Below are positions 19,765 to 28,469 of a stretch of 64,000 nucleotides of DNA, piece by piece. This DNA comes from JBFMHP01 sp040752855 (lineage in GTDB: Bacteria > Pseudomonadota > Gammaproteobacteria > RBG-16-57-12). Within the stretch, counting starts at the first letter, position 1; each line of letters opens with the position of its first letter. Below the pieces are notes generated by a model, which was given only the letters and a program-made list of their open reading frames with translations, was not told the DNA's origin and made no database searches. The translations under genes and the position numbers were made by a program. The stretch is taken from the NCBI GenBank assembly GCA_040752855.1, contig JBFMHP010000038.1, forward strand, positions 5,271 to 69,270. The letters run 5' to 3'.

Positions 19765-21900
19765 ATGAGTTTCATGAGCGTTACCTCCATCAGTTACGCG
19801 ATCTGCGGCTCCGCTTTTCTCCTGTATGCGATCTATCTGCTGCGCAACGGCGGGCGCGCCGCGGTGTTCAAGCTGCAGGCGATCGCGGCTTTTGTCACCG
19901 CGCTGTGGGCCGGGGCGGAGGCCGCGGCCGCGGGCGGGGCGCCGCGGCTGTTTCATTTTCTCGAACTCTATCGCGGGCTGGCCTGGATACTGGTGCTGGT
20001 CCTGTTGCTCAAGCCGCTGGATGAAAAGCAGTATGTCGCCGCGCCCTTCCGGCGCGTGTTGAAAGCGATCGGCGGGTTGTTTCTCGCCATTCTTGCGCTG
20101 GATATCTATCTCCAGTTCGATACCCGCTTTGTGCTCACGGTTTCGCTCTGGGACGTCTGGGCGATGGAATACATCGTGCTGGCCATCGCGGGGCTGATCC
20201 TGCTCGAACAACTGTTGAAGAACTCCAACGAGCGGCAGCGGTGGTCGGTGAAGTTTTATTTTATCGGGCTGGGCACGGTGTTTTGCTACGACCTGGTCAT
20301 GTATTCCGATGCCCTGTTGTTCAAGGAGCTCAACCCTTCGCTGTGGGATGCGCGCGGCGTTGTCAACGCCCTGGTGGTGCCGCTGCTGGTGCTGGCGACA
20401 TCGCGCGGGATGCAGCAGCCGAATGCAATACAGTTCTCGCGCCAGTTGGCATTTCACAGCGCGAGCATGATCGGCGCGGGGATCTACCTGCTGGCGCTCA
20501 GCACGGTGGGATATTATCTGCGCACCGCGGGAGGGGCGACGGGCATCGTCCTGCAGGTGGTGTTTCTGGCCCTCGGGTTGATGATGCTGATGATCCTGCT
20601 GTTTTCCGATCAGCTGCGCGCCAAGGTGCGCGTGTTCATCGCCAAGCATTTCTACCCGTACCGCTACGACTATCGCACCGAATGGCTGCGCTTCATGCAG
20701 GCCTTTTCGGGGGCGGATTCGCAGCATGACATCGGCACGCGCGCCATCGAGGCGCTGGCGCGGATCATCGATTGCTCCGGCGGGGCGCTGTGGGTAAAGG
20801 ATGGCGGCGGCCGGTATGTGCTGGCGGCGCATGTTGGGACGGCGGTTCTCCCCGAAGTGGGCTTCGAGGCCACGGACGCCGTGACGCAGCTCATGCGCGA
20901 TAAAGACTGGGTCATCGATCTCAAGGAATGCAAAAATCAGAAGGACGACGAAAAGCGCCTGGAATTGCCCGACTGGCTGCGCAACCTCACGCAGGCGCGG
21001 CTGTTGGTGCCGCTGATGCACCATGACGACCTGTATGCCATCTTGCTGCTCAAGCAGCCGCGCGCGGACATCGATTTCAATTGGGAGGATCGCGACCTGC
21101 TCAAGACTGCGGGGCGCCAGGCGGCGGGTTATCTGGCGCTGGTGCAAACCACGCAGTCGTTGTTCGAGGCGCGCCAGTTCGAGGCCTTCAATCGCCTCTC
21201 GGCTTATGTGGTGCACGACCTGAAAAATGTTGTGGCGCAGCTGTCCCTGGTGATGAAAAACGCCGAAAAGCACCGATCCAATCCCGCCTTCATCGACGAT
21301 GCCTTCGCCACGGTCGACAATGCCGTCAACCGCATGACCAAGATGCTCAGCCAATTGCGCAAGGATCGCGGCGCGATGGTCGCGCACGTCGAAAAGGTCA
21401 ACGTGGCCAAGGTGCTGGCGGCGGTGTGCCAGCACCGCGGGCAGCAGCGGCCTGTGCCGCAGCTGATCATGGCGGGCGCCGCCGAGGCGTGCTGCGTCAA
21501 GGCGGATACCGCCCGTCTGCACGCAGTGCTGGAGCATATCGTGCAGAATGCGCAGGAGGCGACGGCCGACGATGGCTGGGTCAAGGTTGATTTGGCGAGC
21601 GCGGACACAACGGTTACCATTACCGTCAGCGACAATGGCTGCGGTATGGACCAGGCCTTCATCAGGGATCGGCTGTTCAAGCCTTTTGATACTACCAAAG
21701 GTAATGCGGGAATGGGGATCGGCGTCTACGAGGCGCGGGAGTACATTCAGGGTCTCGGCGGCAAAATCACCGTCGACAGTATCCCAGGGCAGGGTACATC
21801 GTTTATTATCGCGCTCCCGGCTTGTCTGGATGCGGGGAGTTTGGAGGCGCGTGCTGACTTTGGGGGACAGGGTGAGAAAGCTATTGATCGTGGAGGATGA
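19765..21900 (+). CDS. prsK: PEP-CTERM/XrtA system histidine kinase PrsK
   Basis: Membrane sensor kinase paired with PrsR. With the ATG at 19765 it has 711 aa; the ATG at 19774 is also possible and neither has a strong ribosome site. About eight transmembrane helices fill residues 1-300 with short loops. A GAF-like domain follows (about 320-465), then the dimerisation/phosphoacceptor helix with His484 in YVVHDLKN. The ATPase domain has DNGCGMD at about 623-629 and GNAGMGIGVYEA. The architecture is that of PrsK, found next to exosortase A. The signal it senses is unknown. Its end overlaps prsR by 29 bases. Confidence 0.92.
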   Translation: MSFMSVTSISYAICGSAFLLYAIYLLRNGGRAAVFKLQAIAAFVTALWAGAEAAAAGGAPRLFHFLELYRGLAWILVLVLLLKPLDEKQYVAAPFRRVLKAIGGLFLAILALDIYLQFDTRFVLTVSLWDVWAMEYIVLAIAGLILLEQLLKNSNERQRWSVKFYFIGLGTVFCYDLVMYSDALLFKELNPSLWDARGVVNALVVPLLVLATSRGMQQPNAIQFSRQLAFHSASMIGAGIYLLALSTVGYYLRTAGGATGIVLQVVFLALGLMMLMILLFSDQLRAKVRVFIAKHFYPYRYDYRTEWLRFMQAFSGADSQHDIGTRAIEALARIIDCSGGALWVKDGGGRYVLAAHVGTAVLPEVGFEATDAVTQLMRDKDWVIDLKECKNQKDDEKRLELPDWLRNLTQARLLVPLMHHDDLYAILLLKQPRADIDFNWEDRDLLKTAGRQAAGYLALVQTTQSLFEARQFEAFNRLSAYVVHDLKNVVAQLSLVMKNAEKHRSNPAFIDDAFATVDNAVNRMTKMLSQLRKDRGAMVAHVEKVNVAKVLAAVCQHRGQQRPVPQLIMAGAAEACCVKADTARLHAVLEHIVQNAQEATADDGWVKVDLASADTTVTITVSDNGCGMDQAFIRDRLFKPFDTTKGNAGMGIGVYEAREYIQGLGGKITVDSIPGQGTSFIIALPACLDAGSLEARADFGGQGEKAIDRGG

Positions 21901-23209
21901 CGCCGGCCTGCAGAGCCAGTATCGCTGGTGTTTCGATAAGTACACCCTGCTGTTTGCGCCAAGCCGTGAAGAAGCCTTGGCGCGATTCAACGAGCACACC
22001 CCGCCCGTGGTGTTGCTGGACCTCGGGTTGCCACCGCATCCGGAGAACGAGACCGAAGGGTTGCGGGTGCTCGAGGAGATGGTCTCCAAGGCCCCCCACA
22101 CCAAGGTGGTGGTCGTTACCGGCAATGACGAGCGCAGGAACGCCGTGGCGGCCATTGCGCTCGGCGCGTATGACTTCTATCAGAAACCGATCGAGCCCGA
22201 CGTTTTGGGGCTGATCGTCGAGCGCGCCTTCCATCTGTATGATCTCGAGCAGGAGGTCAAACGTCTCAATCGCACCTATCAATCCCCTTTGCAAAATGTC
22301 GTGGCCTGCAGTCCGGAGATGCTCAAGGTCTGCAAGACCATCGAGCGCGTCGCCCCGGCCGATGTATCGGTGCTGTTGCTCGGTGAAAGCGGTACCGGCA
22401 AAGAGATCCTGGCCAAGGCGCTCCATGATCTGAGCAGCCGGGGAAAGGGGCGTTTCGTGGCGATCAACTGTGCGGCGATCCCGGAAAATTTGCTCGAGAG
22501 CGAGCTGTTCGGCTATGAGAAGGGGGCCTTTACCGGCGCGGCCAAGCAGACCAAAGGCAAGATCGAGCTGGCCCATGGCGGTACGCTCTTTCTCGATGAA
22601 ATCGGCGAGATGCCCATGGCCTTGCAGGCCAAGCTGCTGCGCTTCTTGCAGGAACGGGTGATCGAGCGGGTGGGCGGGCGCGAAGAGATCCCGGTCGACG
22701 TGCGCGTCATCAGCGCCACCAATCGCGATATCGCCGCGCTTATTTCCTCTGGCGAATTCCGCGAAGACCTCTACTACCGTTTGAGCGAGATCTCGGTGGT
22801 CATCCCGCCGGTGCGCGGGCGCAGCGGCGACGCGCCGCTGCTGGCCCGGTTTTTCCTGGAAAAATACGCCGCCGAGATGGGGCGCAAGTTGCGCGGGTTC
22901 AGCCCGGAAGCCATGGCGGCGATCGAGCAATACCCGTGGCCCGGGAACGTGCGGGAGATGGAAAACAAGATCAAGCGGGCGGTAATCATGGCCGATGACA
23001 CTCTGGTCAAGGCCGAAGACCTCGAGCTGCCTGCCGCTGGCGCGGCGGAGAATCGGCTCAATCTGCGGGATATCAGAGAAAAGGCGGAAAGCGGCGCTAT
23101 CAATGCCGCGTTAGCGATCAGCAACGGCAATGTCTCCAAGGCCGCCGAGATGTTGGGTGTCAGCCGCCCGACGCTGTATGACATGATGGAAAAATACGGG
23201 CTGAAATAG
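21872..23209 (+). CDS. prsR: PEP-CTERM-box response regulator PrsR (sigma-54 activator)
   Basis: The start is taken as GTG at 21872, with GGGGGA just upstream, inside the end of prsK; the product is 445 aa. The N-terminal receiver has phosphoacceptor Asp50 (VVLLDLG). The AAA+ sigma-54 activation domain shows Walker A GESGTGKE at 171-178, the GAFTGA loop at 218-223 and the Walker B segment GGTLFLDEIGE. A Fis-type helix-turn-helix ends the protein (NVSKAAEMLGVSRPTLYDMM). PrsR-type regulators are thought to drive sigma-54 promoters of exopolysaccharide and PEP-CTERM genes. No clear sigma-54 site was spotted here. Confidence 0.93.
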   Translation: MRKLLIVEDDAGLQSQYRWCFDKYTLLFAPSREEALARFNEHTPPVVLLDLGLPPHPENETEGLRVLEEMVSKAPHTKVVVVTGNDERRNAVAAIALGAYDFYQKPIEPDVLGLIVERAFHLYDLEQEVKRLNRTYQSPLQNVVACSPEMLKVCKTIERVAPADVSVLLLGESGTGKEILAKALHDLSSRGKGRFVAINCAAIPENLLESELFGYEKGAFTGAAKQTKGKIELAHGGTLFLDEIGEMPMALQAKLLRFLQERVIERVGGREEIPVDVRVISATNRDIAALISSGEFREDLYYRLSEISVVIPPVRGRSGDAPLLARFFLEKYAAEMGRKLRGFSPEAMAAIEQYPWPGNVREMENKIKRAVIMADDTLVKAEDLELPAAGAAENRLNLRDIREKAESGAINAALAISNGNVSKAAEMLGVSRPTLYDMMEKYGLK

Positions 23210-23227
23210 CTGCGCGGGGTGAGTGCG

Positions 23228-24757
23228 ATGCATAAAGTGGTAACGGAAGCCCTCCCCACGCGCCTCGGTCTTTTGCTGCTGGGGCTGGCCGTGGCCTGGG
23301 GCATGAGTTATTGGTCGACGCTCGGCCTGCTGCTGGAGGAGTGGTCCAACAGCGGCGCCTACAGCCATGGCTTTCTGGTGCTGGCCATCGTGGTCTATCT
23401 CGTGTGGCGGCAGCGGACGGCGTTGGCCCGCTGCGAGATTCGGCCGTCGGTTCTCGGCTTGCCGCTGTTGCTGATGGCCGGTGGCGTGTGGGCGATCGGA
23501 TTCTTGAGCAACGTCTTTCTGTTGCAGTTGCTGGGCGCGATCGGCTTGATGCTCGCCGCCGTGCTGGCGATCTTCGGGCCGGCGGTTTTCCGGCGGCTCT
23601 GGTTTCCGATCGTGTTCTTGCTCTTTGCCGTTCCGGTGTGGGAATGGCTTGAGTCTCCCCTTCAGGCGATGACCACCGAGGTCTCGTTTCTCGTCCTCAC
23701 ATGGCTTGATGTGCCGGTGTTCCGCGACGGCCACTTCCTGACCGTGCCGGGCGGGCAGTTCCATGTCGAGAAGGCCTGCTCCGGTCTGAGCTTCTTTCTT
23801 GCGGCGTTGACGCTGGGCATGTTGTTTGCCCACATCAATCAGCTCGGGGTGCGCAAGGGGGCGTTTTTCGTCGTGTATTCGCTTGCCCTGGCCATTTTCT
23901 CCAACTGGCTGCGCGTGATCGTGATCGTGTTGGTGGGCAACCATACCCACATGCAGCATCCGATCGTTCAGGATCACGTGACCTTCGGCTGGATACTGTA
24001 CGCCCTGATGCTCATCCCCTTGTTCTGGGTGGGTGCCAAGCTTGCCGCGCGTGGGCACGCACCCGCTAGTCCGGCCGACGCGGCACCGTCCGTGGAAGGG
24101 GGCGGGGCATGGCGCGGGGTGCGCTCCCCCATCAGCATCGCCGGGCTGGCGCTGCTGGTGCTGTTGCCGTGGGTTACGGCGCAGTTGGCCGCGCACGGCT
24201 ATGAGGAATCCTATGGCTACGCCCCGCCACAGGACGCCGGGGACTGGCGCCTGGTATCGCACGGCGAGGGGCTGGATTGGGAGCCACGCTACGTCGGGGC
24301 CTCGTCCCAGCATCGGGCGGTGTATCGGGCGAGTGCTGCGCCGCTATATCTGTACATCGCGAACTACAACCGGCAGGACCAAGGCCGTGAGCTGATCAAC
24401 GTCGAAAACCGCCTGTATCCGAGGGACAGGTGGATACCGCGCGGCGAACAGGTGATCGGCGTGGAGCTGGGCGGTGGCCGGAAGATAGCGGTCAACGAGC
24501 TGGCCCTGGATTCCGGGGCGAAGCTCCGTTTGGTTTGGTACTGGTACGAGATCGGCGCGCGCCACGCCGTCGGGCCGGCGCAGGCCAAGCTCTACGATCT
24601 GCTCGGCATCGTCTCGGGCCGGCGCGGGGCAACGGTATTCGCCGTGGCCACGGACTACCATGGTGACAAGGAGCCAGCGGCCGCGCGGCTGCGCGATTTT
24701 TTGTCGGCGGCGATGTTGCACACGCCCGGCGGCGCGATTCAGCGTAATGATGAGTGA
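23228..24757 (+). CDS. xrtA: Exosortase A with C-terminal EpsI domain
   Basis: Integral membrane transpeptidase-like sorting enzyme that cleaves PEP-CTERM tails and is linked to exopolysaccharide production. With the ATG at 23228 (GGGGTGAG upstream) it has 509 aa; a GTG at 23219 would add three. About eight transmembrane helices occupy residues 10-285. The putative catalytic triad is present: Cys184 in EKACSGLSF, Arg229 in NWLRV and His250 in DHVTFGW. A soluble EpsI domain fills about 305-509, the fused arrangement typical of XrtA. It sits 18 bases after prsR and 24 before prsT. Confidence 0.95.
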   Translation: MHKVVTEALPTRLGLLLLGLAVAWGMSYWSTLGLLLEEWSNSGAYSHGFLVLAIVVYLVWRQRTALARCEIRPSVLGLPLLLMAGGVWAIGFLSNVFLLQLLGAIGLMLAAVLAIFGPAVFRRLWFPIVFLLFAVPVWEWLESPLQAMTTEVSFLVLTWLDVPVFRDGHFLTVPGGQFHVEKACSGLSFFLAALTLGMLFAHINQLGVRKGAFFVVYSLALAIFSNWLRVIVIVLVGNHTHMQHPIVQDHVTFGWILYALMLIPLFWVGAKLAARGHAPASPADAAPSVEGGGAWRGVRSPISIAGLALLVLLPWVTAQLAAHGYEESYGYAPPQDAGDWRLVSHGEGLDWEPRYVGASSQHRAVYRASAAPLYLYIANYNRQDQGRELINVENRLYPRDRWIPRGEQVIGVELGGGRKIAVNELALDSGAKLRLVWYWYEIGARHAVGPAQAKLYDLLGIVSGRRGATVFAVATDYHGDKEPAAARLRDFLSAAMLHTPGGAIQRNDE

Positions 24758-24781
24758 TATTTAAAGAGGACGTAAGCGGAA

Positions 24782-27559
24782 ATGAAGGCAGCGAAGTGGA
24801 TCGGGTTGGGAGTGATGGCCTGGCAATTGATGGCCTGTGGCAAGACGGAGATGTCGGCGGCGGAGCACCTCCAGCGCGCCCAGCAAGCGCTGGCGGCCAA
24901 CGATATCAATGCTGCTGTGGTCGATCTGAAAAACGTGCTGACGGCCGAGCCGTCGAGCAAAGAGGGGCGCATGCTGTTGGCCGATATCTATCTGCGCCTG
25001 GGCGAGGGTGAGGCCGCCGAGAAAGAACTCGACCGGGCGGTTGCCGCCGGCATCAAAAGACAGGAGATTCTCGATCGATTCGTCCTCGCCTATTTCTATC
25101 AGGGCGATGTGGACCGTGTGCTGTCGGCCACCCTCGATCCGGGCGTTCCGAAACCGGCACAGGCCACCATCCACGGGTTGATGGCGCAGATCGAATTCAG
25201 CGCGGGCAAAAAAGATGCGGCGCGGGAGCACGTCGAGGCAGCCTTGGCCATTGAGGGCGCGAATCCGGAAGGGCTGCTGGGGCAAGGGCAATTACTGGTA
25301 GTCGACGGCAAGCTTGCGGAGGCCAAGTCGCTGATCGAGGGATTGGTTCAGCGCGCCGGGGAGCACATGCGGGCGCGCCTCTTGCTCGGGGACGTCCTCG
25401 CGGCGCTCGGCGAGCCCGAGGCGGCGATCAAGACCTTCGAGGGGGTTGCGGCGCGTGATCAGGGCGTCGCCGTTACGCGTTTCGGCTATTTAGCCCAACT
25501 CGCCATGATCCGGCTCAATCTGGCCAAAGACGACCCGGCGGCGGCCAAGGCCCTCGTCGAGGGCCTGCTGGCAAAGAAGATCGCCACCCCGGATGTCTAC
25601 TACTACAAGGGGCTGATCGCCTTCGGCGAGAAACAATATGAGGCTGCCAGCGAGGCCTTGTTGAGCGGCCTCAAACTGTCCGAGAAACACCGGCCGAGCC
25701 TGTTGCTGCTGGGCGCGGTCAAGCATGCGCAGGAGCAGTATCTGCAGGCGGATATGTATCTCTCGCAGTATGTCGCCGCCGAGCCGGGCAATATCGCCGG
25801 GCGCAAGTTGTTAGGCGATGTGAAGCTGCGCTTGAATCAGCCGCAATCCGCGTATGAAGCGATGCTCCCGGCGCTGGGCACGACCGGTGATGACGCCGAG
25901 TTGCTCGAAATGATCGGCCGGGCCGCGTTGCGCAAAGGTGATTTCGCCCAAGGGCGCGCCTACTTGCAGCAGGTGCTGGAAAAAAATCCGGAAGCGGCCT
26001 CGCTCAAGCTCGAGCTGGCCATGGCCTCGGTGGCACAGGGCAACCCAGACGCCGCCATCGAGGATCTGACTACGCTGGTGCAGAGCGGCCAAGGCGAATT
26101 CAAGGCTGAGCAACTGCTGGTGGTCGCCTATTTGCAGAAGAAACAGCCCGACAAGGCCTTGGAGTCGGCCAAGGGGTATCAGGCCCGGCACCAGGATGAT
26201 GTGATGGCCTATCTGCTGCTGTCGTCGGTCTATCAGGTTACCGGCGATCTGGCGAATGCGGAGTCGGTGATCAACCAAGGCATGCAGATCGCCCCCGAGC
26301 ATGAAAAAGTGCTCTTTGCCAAGGCGCAGATTGCCTTCCGCCAAGGCAAGACGCAGGATGCCAAGGAGCATCTTGAGCGCTTGCTGAAGAGCCATCCCGC
26401 GTTTGTGCCGGCGTATATCGCGCTGGCCGAGGTCGAGGCGGGGCGCGGCGACAATGCGCGCGCGCTCGAGCTGCTGACCACCGCCGCCGGCAAGGATCAG
26501 ACCGCGGTTCCCCCGCGCCTGCTGCTTGGGCGGTACTACCTGCAGACAGGGGAGCTGGAACGCGCCAAGCAATACGTCGAGGATCTCAAGAAGATCGCCC
26601 CTGAGCTCGACGAGGTCGCCCTGCTCGAGTCGGAAGTCCAGGTGCGCAGCAACGATCTGCCCGCGGCGGAAAAGCTTCTGACCCAGCTGGCCGAAAAGCG
26701 CCCGCAAGCCCAGATCTATTTCAACCTCGCCCTGGTGCAGCTGCGCATGGACAAGACGACCGCCGCGAAACGCTCATTGCAAAGCGCATTGGCCGATAAT
26801 CCGAAATACCTGCCCGCGCTCGAAACGCTGGGGCGCGTCGCGCTGAAGGAAAATCAAGTGAACGAGGCGCTCAAAACGGCGGAGAAACTCACCGCCGACT
26901 ATCCGAATGCGGCTGCCGGCTATGTGCTCAAGGCCGATGTCATGCTGGCCCAGAAAAGGATCAAGGAGGCCGAGCCGCTGCTGCTGACGGCCTTGAGCAA
27001 GCAGGAAACCACCCGGGACGCCATCAAGCTCTACGAGATCCGAGAGGCGCTGGGGCAGAAGGATGCGCACCGGACGCTCGAGCAGTGGCTGGAACGCCAT
27101 CCGAAGGACACGGCGGCGATGATCCGGCTGGCGACGGGGTATCAGATGCAGGGGCAGCGGGACAAGGCGATCGAATATCTGAAGAAGGCGACCGGCCTGG
27201 ACGACAAGAACTACATCGCCCTCAACAACCTGGCGTGGCTCCAGTATGAGAAGGGCGACTTGGACAACGCCCGGCTCAACGCGAAAAAGGCCTATGAACT
27301 CAACAGCCAGAACGCGGGCGTGCTAGACACGTACGGTTGGGTGCTTTACCACCAGAATGCCGGCCAGGAAGCCGAAGAGATCCTGTACAAGGCCCGGCAA
27401 CTGGCCGGCAAGACGCCGGAAATCAGCTATCACTATGCCGTGGTGCTGAACAAAAACGGCAAGAAACTCCAGGCAAAATCCATCTTGCAGGAATTGCTTG
27501 ACTCGAAAACGGAATTCCCCGAGCGCAGCGAGGCCAAGAAGCTGCTGGAAACCCTGTAG
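24782..27559 (+). CDS. prsT: PEP-CTERM system TPR-repeat lipoprotein PrsT
   Basis: The product is 925 aa. A lipoprotein signal is visible (MKAAKWIGLGVMAWQLMAC) with Cys19 as the lipidated residue, followed by Gly-Lys rather than Asp, which would favour outer membrane sorting. The rest is a near-continuous superhelix of TPR units (for example the LLLGAVKHAQEQYLQADMYL, AYLLLSSVYQVTGDLANAE and NNLAWLQYEKGDLDNARLNA repeats), ending at KLLETL. Proteins of this type always accompany XrtA-class exosortases and are thought to act as scaffold for exopolysaccharide assembly or export. The ATG follows GAGGACGTAAGCGGAA. Confidence 0.93.
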   Translation: MKAAKWIGLGVMAWQLMACGKTEMSAAEHLQRAQQALAANDINAAVVDLKNVLTAEPSSKEGRMLLADIYLRLGEGEAAEKELDRAVAAGIKRQEILDRFVLAYFYQGDVDRVLSATLDPGVPKPAQATIHGLMAQIEFSAGKKDAAREHVEAALAIEGANPEGLLGQGQLLVVDGKLAEAKSLIEGLVQRAGEHMRARLLLGDVLAALGEPEAAIKTFEGVAARDQGVAVTRFGYLAQLAMIRLNLAKDDPAAAKALVEGLLAKKIATPDVYYYKGLIAFGEKQYEAASEALLSGLKLSEKHRPSLLLLGAVKHAQEQYLQADMYLSQYVAAEPGNIAGRKLLGDVKLRLNQPQSAYEAMLPALGTTGDDAELLEMIGRAALRKGDFAQGRAYLQQVLEKNPEAASLKLELAMASVAQGNPDAAIEDLTTLVQSGQGEFKAEQLLVVAYLQKKQPDKALESAKGYQARHQDDVMAYLLLSSVYQVTGDLANAESVINQGMQIAPEHEKVLFAKAQIAFRQGKTQDAKEHLERLLKSHPAFVPAYIALAEVEAGRGDNARALELLTTAAGKDQTAVPPRLLLGRYYLQTGELERAKQYVEDLKKIAPELDEVALLESEVQVRSNDLPAAEKLLTQLAEKRPQAQIYFNLALVQLRMDKTTAAKRSLQSALADNPKYLPALETLGRVALKENQVNEALKTAEKLTADYPNAAAGYVLKADVMLAQKRIKEAEPLLLTALSKQETTRDAIKLYEIREALGQKDAHRTLEQWLERHPKDTAAMIRLATGYQMQGQRDKAIEYLKKATGLDDKNYIALNNLAWLQYEKGDLDNARLNAKKAYELNSQNAGVLDTYGWVLYHQNAGQEAEEILYKARQLAGKTPEISYHYAVVLNKNGKKLQAKSILQELLDSKTEFPERSEAKKLLETL

Positions 27560-27577
27560 TATTCCCTGGGTGGTCAG

Positions 27578-27605
27578 GCGCGCCCCCGGACGCCCGGGGG
27601 CGCGC
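27578..27605. terminator. GC-rich hairpin between prsT and the export genes
   Basis: GCGCGCCCCCGG at 27578-27589 and CCGGGGGCGCGC at 27594-27605 form a perfect 12-bp stem with a 4-base loop, 18 bases after the prsT stop. No T-run follows, so it may attenuate transcription, protect the upstream mRNA end or be a Rho-independent terminator of low efficiency. It divides the regulatory/exosortase group from the polysaccharide export group. Confidence 0.55.
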
Positions 27606-27721
27606 GGGATTCGGATAGAGGTGGTGATTTCGAGCGAGGCGTGGGAAAATGTCGCCCGCGGCGGTACTTAGCAAATTTTTTCCAATTTTTGTGCGAACTG
27701 AATCGCATCTCAGGAGGGGTG

Positions 27722-28420
27722 GTGAACCAAAGGGCCATGAAAGCAATAACGATCGTTCTCGTATGTCTTGTCATGTGGGTGAGTGGATGCGCCAGCAACA
27801 CGGCACAGAAGGAATCGGCCTCCGGCGGCGCGGATATCATCAGGCTCGCCCCCGCCCCGGGGCCGCAAGCCGCGGGCGAGACACAAACCAAGCCGTCCAA
27901 CGATGAGCCGGCCGGCGCCAATTACATCATCGGGCCGGGCGATGTGTTGCAGATCTTCGTCTGGCGCAACCCCGAGCTCTCGGTGACCGTGCCGGTGCGC
28001 CCGGACGGCAAGATCTCGATCCCGCTGGTGGAGGATCTGGTGGTCATCGGCCGCACCCCCAATCAAGTGGCGAGATCGGTTGAAATGCTGCTCTCGGATT
28101 TCATCAAGAACCCCCTGGTGACGATCATCATCACCCAATTCGGCGGGGTCGCCAGCCAGCAGATCCGAATCATTGGCGCGGCCGTCGAGCCCAAGGCCCT
28201 GCCTTACCGGGAGGGGCTGAGCCTGCTGGATGTGATGATCTCCGCCGGAGGATTGACGGAGTTCGCGGCCGGCAACCGTGCCAAGATCGTGCGCAAGGTC
28301 GACGGCAAGGAGGTCGCGATCCCGGTCAAGCTCCATGACCTGCTGAAAAAAGGCGACATCTCCGCCAATCGGCCGCTCATGCCGGGGGATATCCTGATCA
28401 TTCCCGAATCATGGTTTTGA
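27722..28420 (+). CDS. XrtA-system polysaccharide export outer membrane lipoprotein (Wza-like)
   Basis: Outer membrane export channel component of the polysaccharide biosynthesis/export family. A strong AGGAGG at 27712-27717 precedes GTG at 27722 (232 aa). ATG at 27737 is the alternative and gives MKAITIVLVCLVMWVSGC with Cys18 as the lipobox cysteine. The mature protein starts with a low-complexity stretch, then the Poly_export domain (YIIGPGDVLQIFVWRNPELS and VRPDGKISIPLVEDL) and a SLBB-like region (RIIGAVEPKALPY-type segment, then SLLDVMISAGGLTEFAAGNRA). The length is short compared with Wza and fits the PEP-CTERM-associated export proteins. It leads the export operon. Confidence 0.92.
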   Translation: MNQRAMKAITIVLVCLVMWVSGCASNTAQKESASGGADIIRLAPAPGPQAAGETQTKPSNDEPAGANYIIGPGDVLQIFVWRNPELSVTVPVRPDGKISIPLVEDLVVIGRTPNQVARSVEMLLSDFIKNPLVTIIITQFGGVASQQIRIIGAAVEPKALPYREGLSLLDVMISAGGLTEFAAGNRAKIVRKVDGKEVAIPVKLHDLLKKGDISANRPLMPGDILIIPESWF

Positions 28421-28469
28421 TCTGCAAGTCGCGATGTCGATTGTGATGAAGAAAATAACGGGATGAAAA

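Noticed and set aside
19756..22155. 799-codon open frame on the minus strand opposite prsK/prsR
   Set aside because: It is antisense to two clearly recognised genes. The product is rich in His, Gln, Arg and Asp with no domain, a typical mirror frame of GC-rich coding DNA.
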